Shown: positions 29,246 through 37,662 of the stretch, in pieces | How the letters are laid out: the number at the start of each line of letters is the position of its first letter | How positions within the stretch are numbered: position 1 is the stretch's first letter | Assembly (NCBI RefSeq): GCF_900231165.1 | Contig: NZ_LT960614.1 | Span: 1 to 64,000, forward strand | DNA: 64,000 nt | From: Hartmannibacter diazotrophicus | Lineage (GTDB): Bacteria > Pseudomonadota > Alphaproteobacteria > Rhizobiales > Pleomorphomonadaceae | Reading direction: 5' to 3' | Translations under genes and position numbers: made by a program | Notes under the pieces: model-generated | Database searches by the model: none | What the model was told of the DNA's origin: nothing | Seen by the model: only the letters and a program-made list of their open reading frames with translations

Positions 29246-30723
29246 GACGCCGCTTCTGGATTGGCACGGCCGCCGTTGCCTGCCTCCTTGTCGTCGGCGC
29301 CGTCGCCGTCGGGGCCGACAGGCTCGGTTTTCACGTCCCCTACGTCAGCCGCTGGCTCGCCGGGACAACCTTTGCGGCGGACGATCTGTCCGGCGTCACC
29401 CTTGAGGAGCCGAAGAACGGCAAGGTCGAAGGCATCGTCATTCTTGTCTCCGACAGGGGCGGAATCCAGCCGGCTGACCGGACGCTGGCCGACGGTCTTC
29501 TCGCCAGCGGGCTGGCGACAATGACTGTCGACCTCGACCGTTGGCGGGCCGAACTCGACAAGCGCAGCGACGATTGCCTCTATTTCGACAGCGCCTTCGA
29601 GGAGCTTGCCAAGGACGCAAGCCGGGCGATGGGGCTGTCGGACTATTTCCACCCGGTGATCGTCGGCAGGGGCGAGGGCGGGGTGCTGGCTTATTCCGCC
29701 GTTGCCGACGCGCCCGATGCGACCGTCGCCGGCGGTGTCGCCCTCGATCCCGCCGAGGCACTGGTGACGAAGATCGGAGGCTGCCCCGGCGCGGCCGTCG
29801 ATCCGGCGCCCGACGGGGTGGGTTATGTCTACGGGCCGCAGTTCGATGTCGTGAACGACCCGATGCCGGCGCCCTTCGTCTTCGTCTCGCCGACCGGCCA
29901 GCGTAGCGCGATGGCGAACTCCCTCGAAGGCCAGCCGAAAATCACCCTTGCCGAGGCGCCGACGGTGAATGCCCGGCGGGAAACCGTGATCGCCTCGGCG
30001 CTGCGGATTGCCCGGACCGATGCGGCAACCGCTTCGGCGCCGATCATCGACCTGAAGCCCAAGACTCCGGCCAAGGCGCTCGTGGTCTTCTTCTCCGGTG
30101 ACGGCGGCTGGCGTGACATCGACGAAAGCATCGGCACCTGGCTGTCGCACAATGGCGTGCACGTGGTCGGCGTCGACAGCCTGCGCTATTTCTGGGCCGA
30201 GCGGACGCCGGACGACATGGCCAGGGACATCCAGTCGATCATCGAGCGCGCTGATCCGGGTGGAAGGCTGCCCGTTTCGCTCCTCGGCTATTCCTTCGGC
30301 GCCGACACGCTGCCCTTCGCGATTCCCAGGCTGCCGCAAGCGCTGCAGGACCGGGTCAGCCTGATCGGGCTGCTGTCGCCGGAAAAGAAAACCGGCTTCG
30401 AGATCACGGTGGAGGGCTGGTTTGGCAGCGTTGCGGGAGACCGCGACGTGGTCGAGGCGGTGCGCGCGCTCCCGGCCGAGAAGGTTGCCTGTCTCTACGG
30501 TGCCGACGATGCCGACGACAGCGCCTGCCCGATGCTTGCCGGCGACAACGCCATCACCATCGTGAAGACCGAGGGCGGGCACCATTTCGACGGCGACTAC
30601 GAGTCTCTTGCCCGTCGCCTCCTGCAGTGGGCAACCGCTGGCGGTCCGCCGCGCAGAACCACATCCGCAGCAGTGCTCAGGCCACCGTTGCTGACGGTCG
30701 CCGCACCAGCACCGCCAGCATGA
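29242..30723 (+). CDS. acvB: AcvB/VirJ-family periplasmic hydrolase
   Basis: 493 aa. An N-terminal membrane anchor or signal (about 5-25) precedes two repeats of the AcvB/VirJ fold. The C-terminal one has FFSGDGGWRD and the nucleophile elbow GYSFGAD with a predicted catalytic Ser, plus a His near GGHHFDGDY. In Agrobacterium, AcvB hydrolyses lysyl-phosphatidylglycerol made by LpiA, balancing its level. GGAGGTGG precedes the ATG, which overlaps the mprF stop. The last 47 bp overlap a small antisense gene. Confidence 0.9.
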   Translation: MRRRFWIGTAAVACLLVVGAVAVGADRLGFHVPYVSRWLAGTTFAADDLSGVTLEEPKNGKVEGIVILVSDRGGIQPADRTLADGLLASGLATMTVDLDRWRAELDKRSDDCLYFDSAFEELAKDASRAMGLSDYFHPVIVGRGEGGVLAYSAVADAPDATVAGGVALDPAEALVTKIGGCPGAAVDPAPDGVGYVYGPQFDVVNDPMPAPFVFVSPTGQRSAMANSLEGQPKITLAEAPTVNARRETVIASALRIARTDAATASAPIIDLKPKTPAKALVVFFSGDGGWRDIDESIGTWLSHNGVHVVGVDSLRYFWAERTPDDMARDIQSIIERADPGGRLPVSLLGYSFGADTLPFAIPRLPQALQDRVSLIGLLSPEKKTGFEITVEGWFGSVAGDRDVVEAVRALPAEKVACLYGADDADDSACPMLAGDNAITIVKTEGGHHFDGDYESLARRLLQWATAGGPPRRTTSAAVLRPPLLTVAAPAPPA

Positions 30724-30859
30724 AGGCGAGGATGACGGGCGTGATGTGCAACAGCGTCAGGCTGCCCATCGACCGGGCGAGCAGCGGCAAAAGCCAGACG
30801 GTGGCCAGTAGTGTCTTCTCGTAGGGTCGGCTGTCGGTCTTCTCCTCTGCGAGCGACAA
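30677..30859 (-). CDS. Small two-helix membrane protein, unknown
   Basis: 60 aa from a TTG at 30859, chosen because GAAGGAG lies 8 nt upstream; no ATG nearby has a ribosome binding site. A hydrophilic N-terminus (MSLAEEKTDSRPYEK) leads into two hydrophobic segments (about 17-29 and 35-52) and ends with RRPSATVA. It is convergent with acvB and overlaps its 3' end by 47 bp. The two-helix pattern and good ribosome binding site support it, but it is not recognised. Confidence 0.5.
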   Translation of the reverse strand: MSLAEEKTDSRPYEKTLLATVWLLPLLARSMGSLTLLHITPVILAFMLAVLVRRPSATVA

Positions 30860-31076
30860 GGCTGCGTCTCCTTCGGTGATGGGAGTGCCAAGTCTGCCAG
30901 AGCGCGGCAAACATCGCCTTAACGCACGGGAGGCCGTGCCTCGGTGGACCTCGGGATGCGACCCCCGTTTTGCGCGGCGCCGGAAATGTCGTAAACCGCT
31001 GCAGAGTTTTTGCCTGCCGGCCGGCGATGGTCCCGAGACGACGGTCGCAGCCTTCCATCCGGAGTAAGACGTTCTC

Positions 31077-31283
31077 ATGAAGCTCTACCGCTATCTGACC
31101 GGTCCCGATGATTCCGCCTTCTGTCACCGGGTGTCGCAGGCGCTCAGCGGCGGCTGGGAACTGGCCGGCCCCGCGACCCTTGTCTTCGATCCGGTGCAGG
31201 GCCGCGTGATCTGCGGTCAGCCGGTCATGAAGGAGGTTCCGGGCGAGGACTATTCGCCGGACATCAAGCTGTCGGACTACTGA
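31077..31283 (+). CDS. DUF1737 domain protein
   Basis: 68 aa beginning MKLYRYLTGPDDSAFCHRVS, the DUF1737 pattern, with GWELAGPATL and KEVPG. These very small proteins are widespread in Proteobacteria and have no known function. GGAG lies 12 nt before the ATG. It is upstream of ahcY but separated by 260 bp containing a distinct palindrome, so it is probably not in the ahcY transcript. Confidence 0.88.
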   Translation: MKLYRYLTGPDDSAFCHRVSQALSGGWELAGPATLVFDPVQGRVICGQPVMKEVPGEDYSPDIKLSDY

Positions 31284-31332
31284 TGCCCGACCGCCGGCGG
31301 ACCGTCGGCGCGCCACAGGTGGCAAAGTAAAC

Positions 31333-31348
31333 ATAAAGAAATCTTTAT
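31333..31348. promoter_or_regulatory. 16-bp palindromic operator candidate upstream of ahcY
   Basis: ATAAAGA-AA-TCTTTAT: perfect 7-bp arms in an AT-rich island, about 195 bp before the ahcY ATG. The sequence resembles operators of ArsR-family regulators that sense S-adenosylhomocysteine or S-adenosylmethionine (SahR type) in Proteobacteria; this assignment is from memory. No such regulator gene lies in the window. Confidence 0.55.
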
Positions 31349-31543
31349 ATCCTTATTGCGCGATCCTGGCGGCGGTCTTATAACCGGCGGCACAGGCGCC
31401 TCTCCGTCGTTCGACGAGAGTGCGTCGTTGCCGGCAGCGCGAGGTCTTCTGGGCCTTCGCCGATGGATCGGCGGTACAGGAATTCAGACAGAGACGCGGC
31501 GGCCCGGGATTTCCGCGCGCCGCAAGCAGACAGAGGACGACAG

Positions 31544-32944
31544 ATGCCCGTTGCTTCCGAATATCACGTCAAGGATCTTGGTCTTGCCGACTGGGGTCGC
31601 ACCGAAATCGACATGGCCGAAGTCGAGATGCCGGGCCTGATGGCCGTGCGCGAGGAATATGCCTCCGCCCAGCCGCTGAAGGGCGCCCGGATTGCCGGCT
31701 CCCTGCACATGACCATCCAGACCGCCGTGCTGATCGAGACGCTGAAGGCGCTCGGCGCCGACGTTCGCTGGGCGTCGTGCAACATCTTCTCCACGCAGGA
31801 TCACGCCGCCGCCGCCATCGCGACTGCCGGCATCCCGGTCTTCGCCGAGAAGGGCGAGACCCTCGCCGAATACTGGACCTACACCGACCGCATCCTCGAC
31901 TGGGGCAACGGCGAAACCTGCAACATGATCCTCGACGACGGCGGCGATGCGACGATGCTCGTCCTGATCGGCTCCAAGGCCGAGACCGATCCTTCGGTTC
32001 TCGCCAAGCCGGGCAACGAGGAAGAAGAGTGCCTCTTCGCCACCATCAAGCGCCGGCTTGAGAAGGATCCGACCTTCTATTCGCGCTGCAAGGCGGCCAT
32101 CAAGGGCGTCTCGGAAGAGACCACCACGGGCGTGATGCGCCTCTACCAGCTTCAGGAGAAGGGCGAGCTTCCCTTCCCGGCGATCAACGTCAACGACAGC
32201 GTGACCAAGTCGAAGTTCGACAACAAGTACGGCTGCCGCGAGTCGCTGGTGGATGCCATCCGCCGCGGCACCGACGTGATGATGGCCGGCAAGGTGGCGA
32301 TCGTCTGCGGCTACGGCGACGTCGGCAAGGGCTCGGCCCAGTCGCTCTCCGGCTCGGGCGCCCGCGTGCTCGTCACCGAGATCGACCCGATCTGCGCCCT
32401 TCAGGCGGCCATGGACGGCTACGAGGTCGTCACCCTCGAAGACGCTGCCCCGCGCGCCGACATCGTCGTGACCTGCACGGGCAACAAGGACATCGTCACC
32501 CTTGAGCATATGCGCAACCTCAAGGACATGGCGATCGTCTGCAACATCGGCCACTTCGACAACGAGATTCAGGTCGGTGCGCTGAAGAACTTCAAGTGGA
32601 AGAACGTGAAGCCCCAGGTGGACCTCATCGAGTTCCCCGACGGCAAGCGCATGATCCTGCTCTCCGAGGGCCGACTGGTGAACCTCGGCAACGCCACGGG
32701 TCACCCGAGCTTCGTGATGAGCGCCTCCTTCTCCAACCAGACGCTGGCCCAGATCGAACTCTGGACCCAGGGCGGCAAGTACGAGAACAAGGTCTACGTG
32801 CTGCCCAAGCACCTCGACGAGAAGGTGGCGGCGCTGCATCTGGCCAAGCTCAACGCCAAGCTGACGACGCTGACGCCCGATCAGGCCGCCTATATCGGGG
32901 TTCAGGCCACGGGCCCGTTCAAGTCGACGCACTACCGCTACTGA
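31544..32944 (+). CDS. ahcY: Adenosylhomocysteinase (S-adenosylhomocysteine hydrolase)
   Basis: 466 aa. AhcY splits S-adenosylhomocysteine into adenosine and homocysteine, keeping methyltransferases free of product inhibition. The NAD-binding motif GYGDVGKG is at 256-263 and the C-terminus ends in HYRY, as in the family. GAGGAC lies about 7 nt before the chosen ATG; an in-frame ATG 27 codons earlier has a non-conserved leader. A strong terminator follows 52 bp after the stop. Confidence 0.98.
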   Translation: MPVASEYHVKDLGLADWGRTEIDMAEVEMPGLMAVREEYASAQPLKGARIAGSLHMTIQTAVLIETLKALGADVRWASCNIFSTQDHAAAAIATAGIPVFAEKGETLAEYWTYTDRILDWGNGETCNMILDDGGDATMLVLIGSKAETDPSVLAKPGNEEEECLFATIKRRLEKDPTFYSRCKAAIKGVSEETTTGVMRLYQLQEKGELPFPAINVNDSVTKSKFDNKYGCRESLVDAIRRGTDVMMAGKVAIVCGYGDVGKGSAQSLSGSGARVLVTEIDPICALQAAMDGYEVVTLEDAAPRADIVVTCTGNKDIVTLEHMRNLKDMAIVCNIGHFDNEIQVGALKNFKWKNVKPQVDLIEFPDGKRMILLSEGRLVNLGNATGHPSFVMSASFSNQTLAQIELWTQGGKYENKVYVLPKHLDEKVAALHLAKLNAKLTTLTPDQAAYIGVQATGPFKSTHYRY

Positions 32945-32969
32945 GCGACCGGTCCGCAAGACGGTCTCT

Positions 32970-32978
32970 TGTGGATAA
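32970..32978 (-). promoter_or_regulatory. Perfect consensus DnaA box
   Basis: TGTGGATAA on the plus strand is the exact complement of the consensus DnaA box TTATCCACA. It is just after ahcY. A one-mismatch relative, TTTTCCACA, lies at 33413-33421. The role is unknown: DnaA can act as a transcription factor, and two sites do not make an origin. Confidence 0.5.
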
Positions 32979-32996
32979 ATCGTCAATCTCTGACAG

Positions 32997-33030
32997 TCGG
33001 GGCGTCTCAGGGCGCCCCGATTTGTTTTTT
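32997..33030 (+). terminator. Rho-independent terminator after ahcY
   Basis: TCGGGGCG (32997-33004) pairs perfectly with CGCCCCGA (33013-33020), followed by TTTGTTTTTT. Confidence 0.88.
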
Positions 33031-33557
33031 GTCCCCGCCTGCGGGCATCGGTGGACGATAAATGAGGGCTGTTGCAAATCCGCCACGCATCTCGACCTGC
33101 GTCTTCCGGACCAGTCGGGCGTGCAGTCTGAGGCGGACATTCTTGCGTGGATCCCGGGGTCGGGAGTCGTTTCACGGAATTTTAGCGTCTGCCGAACGAA
33201 CATATGCCGAAAAGGCGGGGCATAAGCGGCTCTGTTTTATTTCTTGGTTAACAAGAATATTTCCTCGTTCCTGCATCAAGACTCAAATTGATTCAGAAAC
33301 TGATTCCCATTTGATTCGGTATTGATGGGAAAGACTCTGAAAAGACTCGCGCCACAATTGGCGTATTATGCACCAATTCGGTTGAAATCGGCGAAGCAAG
33401 TCTCAATCTTGATTTTCCACATCGCAAAACAAGTTGGTGGACTCTTTGAGCCCTTCTTCAAAGCAGCTATCGTCTGGTGATTCGAGCAAGACCGGGCCGC
33501 AGCGGCTGGCTGTGGTCGTTGCGTTATTGCTGCAAATGATTGACGGGGGTTCAACGG
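33031..33557. other. AT-rich regulatory region between ahcY and divL
   Basis: 527 bp with no supported gene. From about 33230 it is clearly more AT-rich than its surroundings. It contains nine GANTC sites in all, six of them in a tight array, an inverted repeat TTCTTG-N5-CAAGAA (33241-33257) that includes the CtrA-like half-site GGTTAA, and the near-consensus DnaA box at 33413. This looks like a cell-cycle-controlled promoter region for divL. Confidence 0.55.
33280..33348. promoter_or_regulatory. Helically phased array of six GANTC (CcrM) sites
   Basis: GANTC sites start at 33280 (GACTC), 33290, 33302, 33313 (all GATTC), 33333 and 33344 (GACTC). Spacings are 10, 12, 11, 20 and 11 bp. The 20-bp step holds a degenerate copy, GATGG at 33324, so the array has a period of about 10.7 bp. 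GANTC is the target of the cell-cycle methylase CcrM and is read by GcrA. The array lies 210 bp upstream of divL. Confidence 0.7.
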
Positions 33558-36065
33558 ATGACGGGACGTTGCCGAATGGGGAGAGGTCGCCCCGATTCTG
33601 CAAGACGCCGTCTGCTCTTGGCGGGCACTACCGCGCTGACGATCTGGCTGGGGAGCGCCGGCAGCGCCGCCGCCCAACTCGTCCGATATGCGGAAGATGG
33701 CTCCATGCAACTCGATTCCTACGGAGTTGCCTGGTTTGCGGCTTTTTCAGGTTCGATCTGCTTTGCGGTGGTGAGCGCGGCGGCGCTCATCCGGGCGCGA
33801 GCACGATCGGAAGTCGAGTTGGCGCGGCTCAGGAAGGAAAACGACGAGTTGAAGCTCGTCGCCGACCGTTCCGAGGCAGCGCTGGCGGCAGAGGATCAAC
33901 GCCTCATTGTCTGGTCCGGCTCCGACGAGGAGCCGCTTGTTGCCGGCTCCTTGCCCGAAAGCACCCGCTGCCCGACCTCACGGTCGGGCTTTCTGGCCTT
34001 CGGCACCTGGCTGGCACCGTCCTCCACCGCGCAGCTTGAAAAACGCATCGCCGCGCTGCGTGAAAGCGGCGAGAGCTTTGCCGACACCGTCGAGGCGCAA
34101 TCGGGAACCGTTCTGGAGGCAACGGGGTGGGCCTCGGGCTCCCGCTTCATCGTTCGCTTCCGCAATCTTTCGCGCGAGCGCCTGGAATTCGTCGCCCTGA
34201 GCGAGGCCCACCAGGAACTGAGTCGCGAGGTGGCGGTGGTCCATCACCTGCTCGACGCTCTCGCGATGCCTGTCTGGCTGCGGGACGCCGCCGGCAAGCT
34301 TTCCTGGGTCAACAAGGCCTATTCGAGGGCCGTCGACGTTGCGTCCGCCGAGGCGGTGGTGGGGCAGCAGGCGGAACTGCTCGACAGCGCCGCCCGCCAG
34401 GCCGTGCAGCGCCAGCGCGAGAGTGAGCCCGTCTTTGCCCAGCGCCTCTCGGTGGTGGCCGCGGGCGCCCGGCGCATCTTCGATATCGTCGACGCCGCCT
34501 GCGGCGCGGGCAGCGGCGGCATTGCCACGGACGTCAGCGAACTGGAGAAGGTCCAGTCGGAAATCCGCCGCACGGTGGAAAGCCACGCCCGAACACTCGA
34601 CCAGCTCGCCACGGCCGTCGCGATCTTCGGGCCGGACAAGCGGCTTCAATTCTACAACGAGGCCTACCGCTCGCTCTTCGGCTTCGACGCTGCCTTCCTC
34701 GAAGGCGCGCCGGAGGATAGCGCCGTCCTCGACCAGTTGCGGGCCCTGCGCAAGATTCCCGAACAGGCCGACTACCGCACCTGGAAGCGCGAGATGCTCT
34801 CCGCCTATCAGTCGCTGGAGGCGCGCGAGACCTGGTGGCACCTGCCCGGCGGCCAGACGCTGCGCATGATCGCCAATCCGCATCCCTCCGGCGGCGTCAC
34901 CTACGTCTACGAGAATGTCACCGAGCGGCTGGATCTGGAAAGCCGCTACAACGCGCTGATCCGCGTCCAGGGCGAGACCCTCGACCATCTCAACGAGAGC
35001 GTCGTCGTGTTCGGCTCGGACGGACGGCTGCGTCTCTGGAATCCGGCCTTCATCGAGATGTGGTCGCTTGGCGACGCCGATCTCTCGCAGCGCCCTCACA
35101 TCAACGAAATCATCGCGCGGCTGGCCCGTATCAACCGCGAGACCCGCGCCTTCGACGAGATCCGCAACGCCGTCACCGGTCTTTCCGAAACGCGCGAGCG
35201 CGTTTCGGGACGGATCGAGCGCCACGCCGGCAACATCGTTGATTTTACCACTGTACCTCTGCCCGATGGCGCGACGCTGGTGACCTTCGTCGACGTCACC
35301 GACAGCGTCAATGTCGAGCGGGCGCTGGTCGACAAGAACGAGGCGCTGGAGGAAGCCGACAAGCTCAAGAACGAGTTCATCCAGCACGTCTCCTACGAAC
35401 TGCGCTCGCCGCTGACCAACATCATCGGTTTCGCCCAGCTCCTTGCCGACGAGAAGATGGGCTCGCTCAATCCCAAGCAGCGCGAATACACCGGCTACAT
35501 CATGAATTCGTCGGGTGCGCTGCTGACGATCATCAACGACATCCTGGATCTGGCTACCGTCGATGCCGGCATCATGGAGCTGGAAATCGGCGACGTTGAC
35601 GCCTCCGCGACGCTGGAGGCGGCGGCCGCCGGCCTGCGCGATCGGTTGCAGGAAGCCTCCATTTCGCTGACCATCGAGGTCGCGCCGGACATCGGCATGT
35701 TGCGCGCCGACGAGAAGCGCCTGCGCCAGATCCTGTTCAATCTCCTCTCCAACGCGATCTCCTTCTCCGAGGACGGTGGCCGAATCACGGTCAGTTGCCG
35801 CCGCGAGGGCGACGAGGTCGTCTTCGCGGTGCGCGATGAAGGCAGGGGCATTCCGAAGGCGTTCATCGAATCGGTCTTCGGCCGGTTCGAGAGCAAGTCG
35901 GCGGGCGCCCGCCGGCGCGGTGCAGGCCTTGGCCTTTCCATCGTCAAGAGCTTCGTCGAGCTCCATGGCGGCAAGGTCGACATCATGTCGGTCGAGGGGG
36001 CTGGCACCACGGTGACCTGCCGTCTGCCGGCGGAACCGAAGGCCATCTCCGAAGCGGCCGAGTGA
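33558..36065 (+). CDS. divL: DivL-type cell-cycle PAS pseudokinase
   Basis: 835 aa from ATG 33558 (a TTG six codons earlier is also possible). One or two N-terminal membrane segments (hydrophobic near 20-40 and 58-80), then several PAS-like domains (about 225-600) and a histidine-kinase-like core. The phospho-acceptor His is replaced by Tyr in HVSYELRSPLT (Tyr613), the defining feature of DivL; G1 DEGRGIP and G2 GAGLGLSIVKSF are intact. In Caulobacter, DivL interacts with DivK and CckA to control CtrA. Just upstream of tsaE-amgK (7 bp). Confidence 0.9.
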   Translation: MTGRCRMGRGRPDSARRRLLLAGTTALTIWLGSAGSAAAQLVRYAEDGSMQLDSYGVAWFAAFSGSICFAVVSAAALIRARARSEVELARLRKENDELKLVADRSEAALAAEDQRLIVWSGSDEEPLVAGSLPESTRCPTSRSGFLAFGTWLAPSSTAQLEKRIAALRESGESFADTVEAQSGTVLEATGWASGSRFIVRFRNLSRERLEFVALSEAHQELSREVAVVHHLLDALAMPVWLRDAAGKLSWVNKAYSRAVDVASAEAVVGQQAELLDSAARQAVQRQRESEPVFAQRLSVVAAGARRIFDIVDAACGAGSGGIATDVSELEKVQSEIRRTVESHARTLDQLATAVAIFGPDKRLQFYNEAYRSLFGFDAAFLEGAPEDSAVLDQLRALRKIPEQADYRTWKREMLSAYQSLEARETWWHLPGGQTLRMIANPHPSGGVTYVYENVTERLDLESRYNALIRVQGETLDHLNESVVVFGSDGRLRLWNPAFIEMWSLGDADLSQRPHINEIIARLARINRETRAFDEIRNAVTGLSETRERVSGRIERHAGNIVDFTTVPLPDGATLVTFVDVTDSVNVERALVDKNEALEEADKLKNEFIQHVSYELRSPLTNIIGFAQLLADEKMGSLNPKQREYTGYIMNSSGALLTIINDILDLATVDAGIMELEIGDVDASATLEAAAAGLRDRLQEASISLTIEVAPDIGMLRADEKRLRQILFNLLSNAISFSEDGGRITVSCRREGDEVVFAVRDEGRGIPKAFIESVFGRFESKSAGARRRGAGLGLSIVKSFVELHGGKVDIMSVEGAGTTVTCRLPAEPKAISEAAE

Positions 36066-36072
36066 AGGCGCG

Positions 36073-37599
36073 ATGACGCGGCTCGCCGGTCCCCTGCGGC
36101 TGGAAGGCGAGGCGGCGACGCTCCGCCTTGCCGAGGATCTCGCGGCAATCCTGAAGCCCGGCGATTGTCTCTGCCTCGACGGCGATCTCGGTGCCGGCAA
36201 GACGACGCTGGCGCGCGCCCTGATCCGCGCGGTCGCAGGCAGCCCAGCGCTGGAGGTGCCGAGCCCGACTTTCACCCTCGTCCAGTCCTACGAGACGGAC
36301 CGGCTCACGATCCATCACTTCGACCTCTACCGCCTCGCCGGACCGGACGAGCTCTTCGAGATCGGCTTCGACGATGCGCTGCGGGGTGGCGTCGCTCTGG
36401 TCGAATGGCCGGAACGGGGCGATGGCGAAATCCCCGAGGATGCGCTCTGGGTCCGGCTGTCGATCGCTGACGATCCGGACTCTCGCGAGGTCGTCATAGA
36501 AGGTTTGCCGGCAAACTTGGGCGAACGTCTCAACCGAAGCCTTGCGGTTCGCTCGCTGCTCGACCGGTCGGGCCTTGAGGAGGCCACGCGCCACTGGCTG
36601 CAGGGCGACGCATCCTCCCGCTCCTACGAACGCATTCTCACGAAGGATCGCTCGCTCGTTCTCATGAACTGGCCGGAGCCGCCAAGGGGAGCCCCTCTCG
36701 CAGACGGCCGCAGCTACGCCGAGGTCGCGCATATCCAGTCGTCGCTGACGTCATTCCTGGCCATCAGCCGGACGCTCAACGAACGAGGCTTTGTCGCGCC
36801 TCAGTGCATCGCTGCGGATCCGGCGAACCGTCTTCTCCTTCTCTCGGATCTCGGGGCCGACGGGATTATCCGCGACGGCAGGCCGGTGCCTGAACGCTAT
36901 ATCGCCGCCGCCGAACTCCTCGCGGACCTTCACGCCGAGACTTGGCCGGAGACCGTGGACCTTGGCGACTGTTTCGCAGATGGCGTGCACCAACGCCATG
37001 CCGTGCCGCCCTATGATCGCGAGGCCCTGTCCGTCGAACTCGGCCTGTGTCTCGACTGGTGGTTTCCCTACGCGGCGGGGCGCCCCGCAAACGAGGAAGA
37101 GCGGCAGGAGTTCTGGCAGGCCTGGTCGCCGCTGCTGGACCGTCTTGAAACGGCGCAAAAGAGCTGGACATTGCGCGATTTCCACTCGCCCAATCTGCTC
37201 TGGCAGGAGGACGGGGAGGGTCGGCGCCGGCTCGGATTGATCGACCTTCAGGATACGGTGTTCGGGCCGGCCGCCTATGACCTCGCATCACTGGTTTGCG
37301 ACGCCCGCATCGACATGGATGCTGCATTGCAGCAAGAAATGCTGGAATCCTATTTTGCGCAACATGCCCGGCAGGGTGCAATGTTGGATCGCAGTAAATT
37401 TATGCATGCATACTGCATTTCGGTGACGCAGAGAAACACGAAAATCCTTGGCGGGTTTGCGCGTCTGGCCCACAGGGATGGTAAAACCGCCTATCTGAAG
37501 CACGTGCCGCGCATTCTGTCCTATCTGGACACCATCATGCAGGAACCCATTCTCGCGGGCCTCGCGCTCTGGTATGAGAGGCGGCTGCCGCGCCCGTGA
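36073..37599 (+). CDS. tsaE-amgK: TsaE-AmgK fusion: tRNA t6A ATPase plus amino-sugar kinase
   Basis: 508 aa joining two enzymes. Residues 1-150 are TsaE, the ATPase needed for threonylcarbamoyl-adenosine in tRNA, with Walker A GDLGAGKTT (37-45) and SPTFTLV. Residues about 155-500 are an APH-type phosphotransferase matching AmgK, which phosphorylates MurNAc/GlcNAc at C1, with LRDFHSPNLLW (367-377, catalytic D369) and IDLQD (390-394). The murU gene follows, completing the peptidoglycan recycling shunt. Similar fusions occur in other alphaproteobacteria. Confidence 0.9.
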   Translation: MTRLAGPLRLEGEAATLRLAEDLAAILKPGDCLCLDGDLGAGKTTLARALIRAVAGSPALEVPSPTFTLVQSYETDRLTIHHFDLYRLAGPDELFEIGFDDALRGGVALVEWPERGDGEIPEDALWVRLSIADDPDSREVVIEGLPANLGERLNRSLAVRSLLDRSGLEEATRHWLQGDASSRSYERILTKDRSLVLMNWPEPPRGAPLADGRSYAEVAHIQSSLTSFLAISRTLNERGFVAPQCIAADPANRLLLLSDLGADGIIRDGRPVPERYIAAAELLADLHAETWPETVDLGDCFADGVHQRHAVPPYDREALSVELGLCLDWWFPYAAGRPANEEERQEFWQAWSPLLDRLETAQKSWTLRDFHSPNLLWQEDGEGRRRLGLIDLQDTVFGPAAYDLASLVCDARIDMDAALQQEMLESYFAQHARQGAMLDRSKFMHAYCISVTQRNTKILGGFARLAHRDGKTAYLKHVPRILSYLDTIMQEPILAGLALWYERRLPRP

Positions 37600-37662
37600 G
37601 GGCCGGTTCCCCGTATCCGGCGGCTCCAGCCGCACCCTGAGCCAAGAGTTTTGCATCCGTCG

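Noticed and set aside
31349-31543. Possible SAM or SAH riboswitch in the ahcY leader
   Set aside because: I could not fit SAM-II, SAM/SAH or SAH aptamer consensus motifs; the palindrome at 31333 is a simpler explanation for regulation.
32945-33557. Chromosomal origin of replication
   Set aside because: Only one perfect and one near DnaA box; no cluster of boxes or 13-mer repeats. A regulatory region for divL fits better, though I kept it as a finding.
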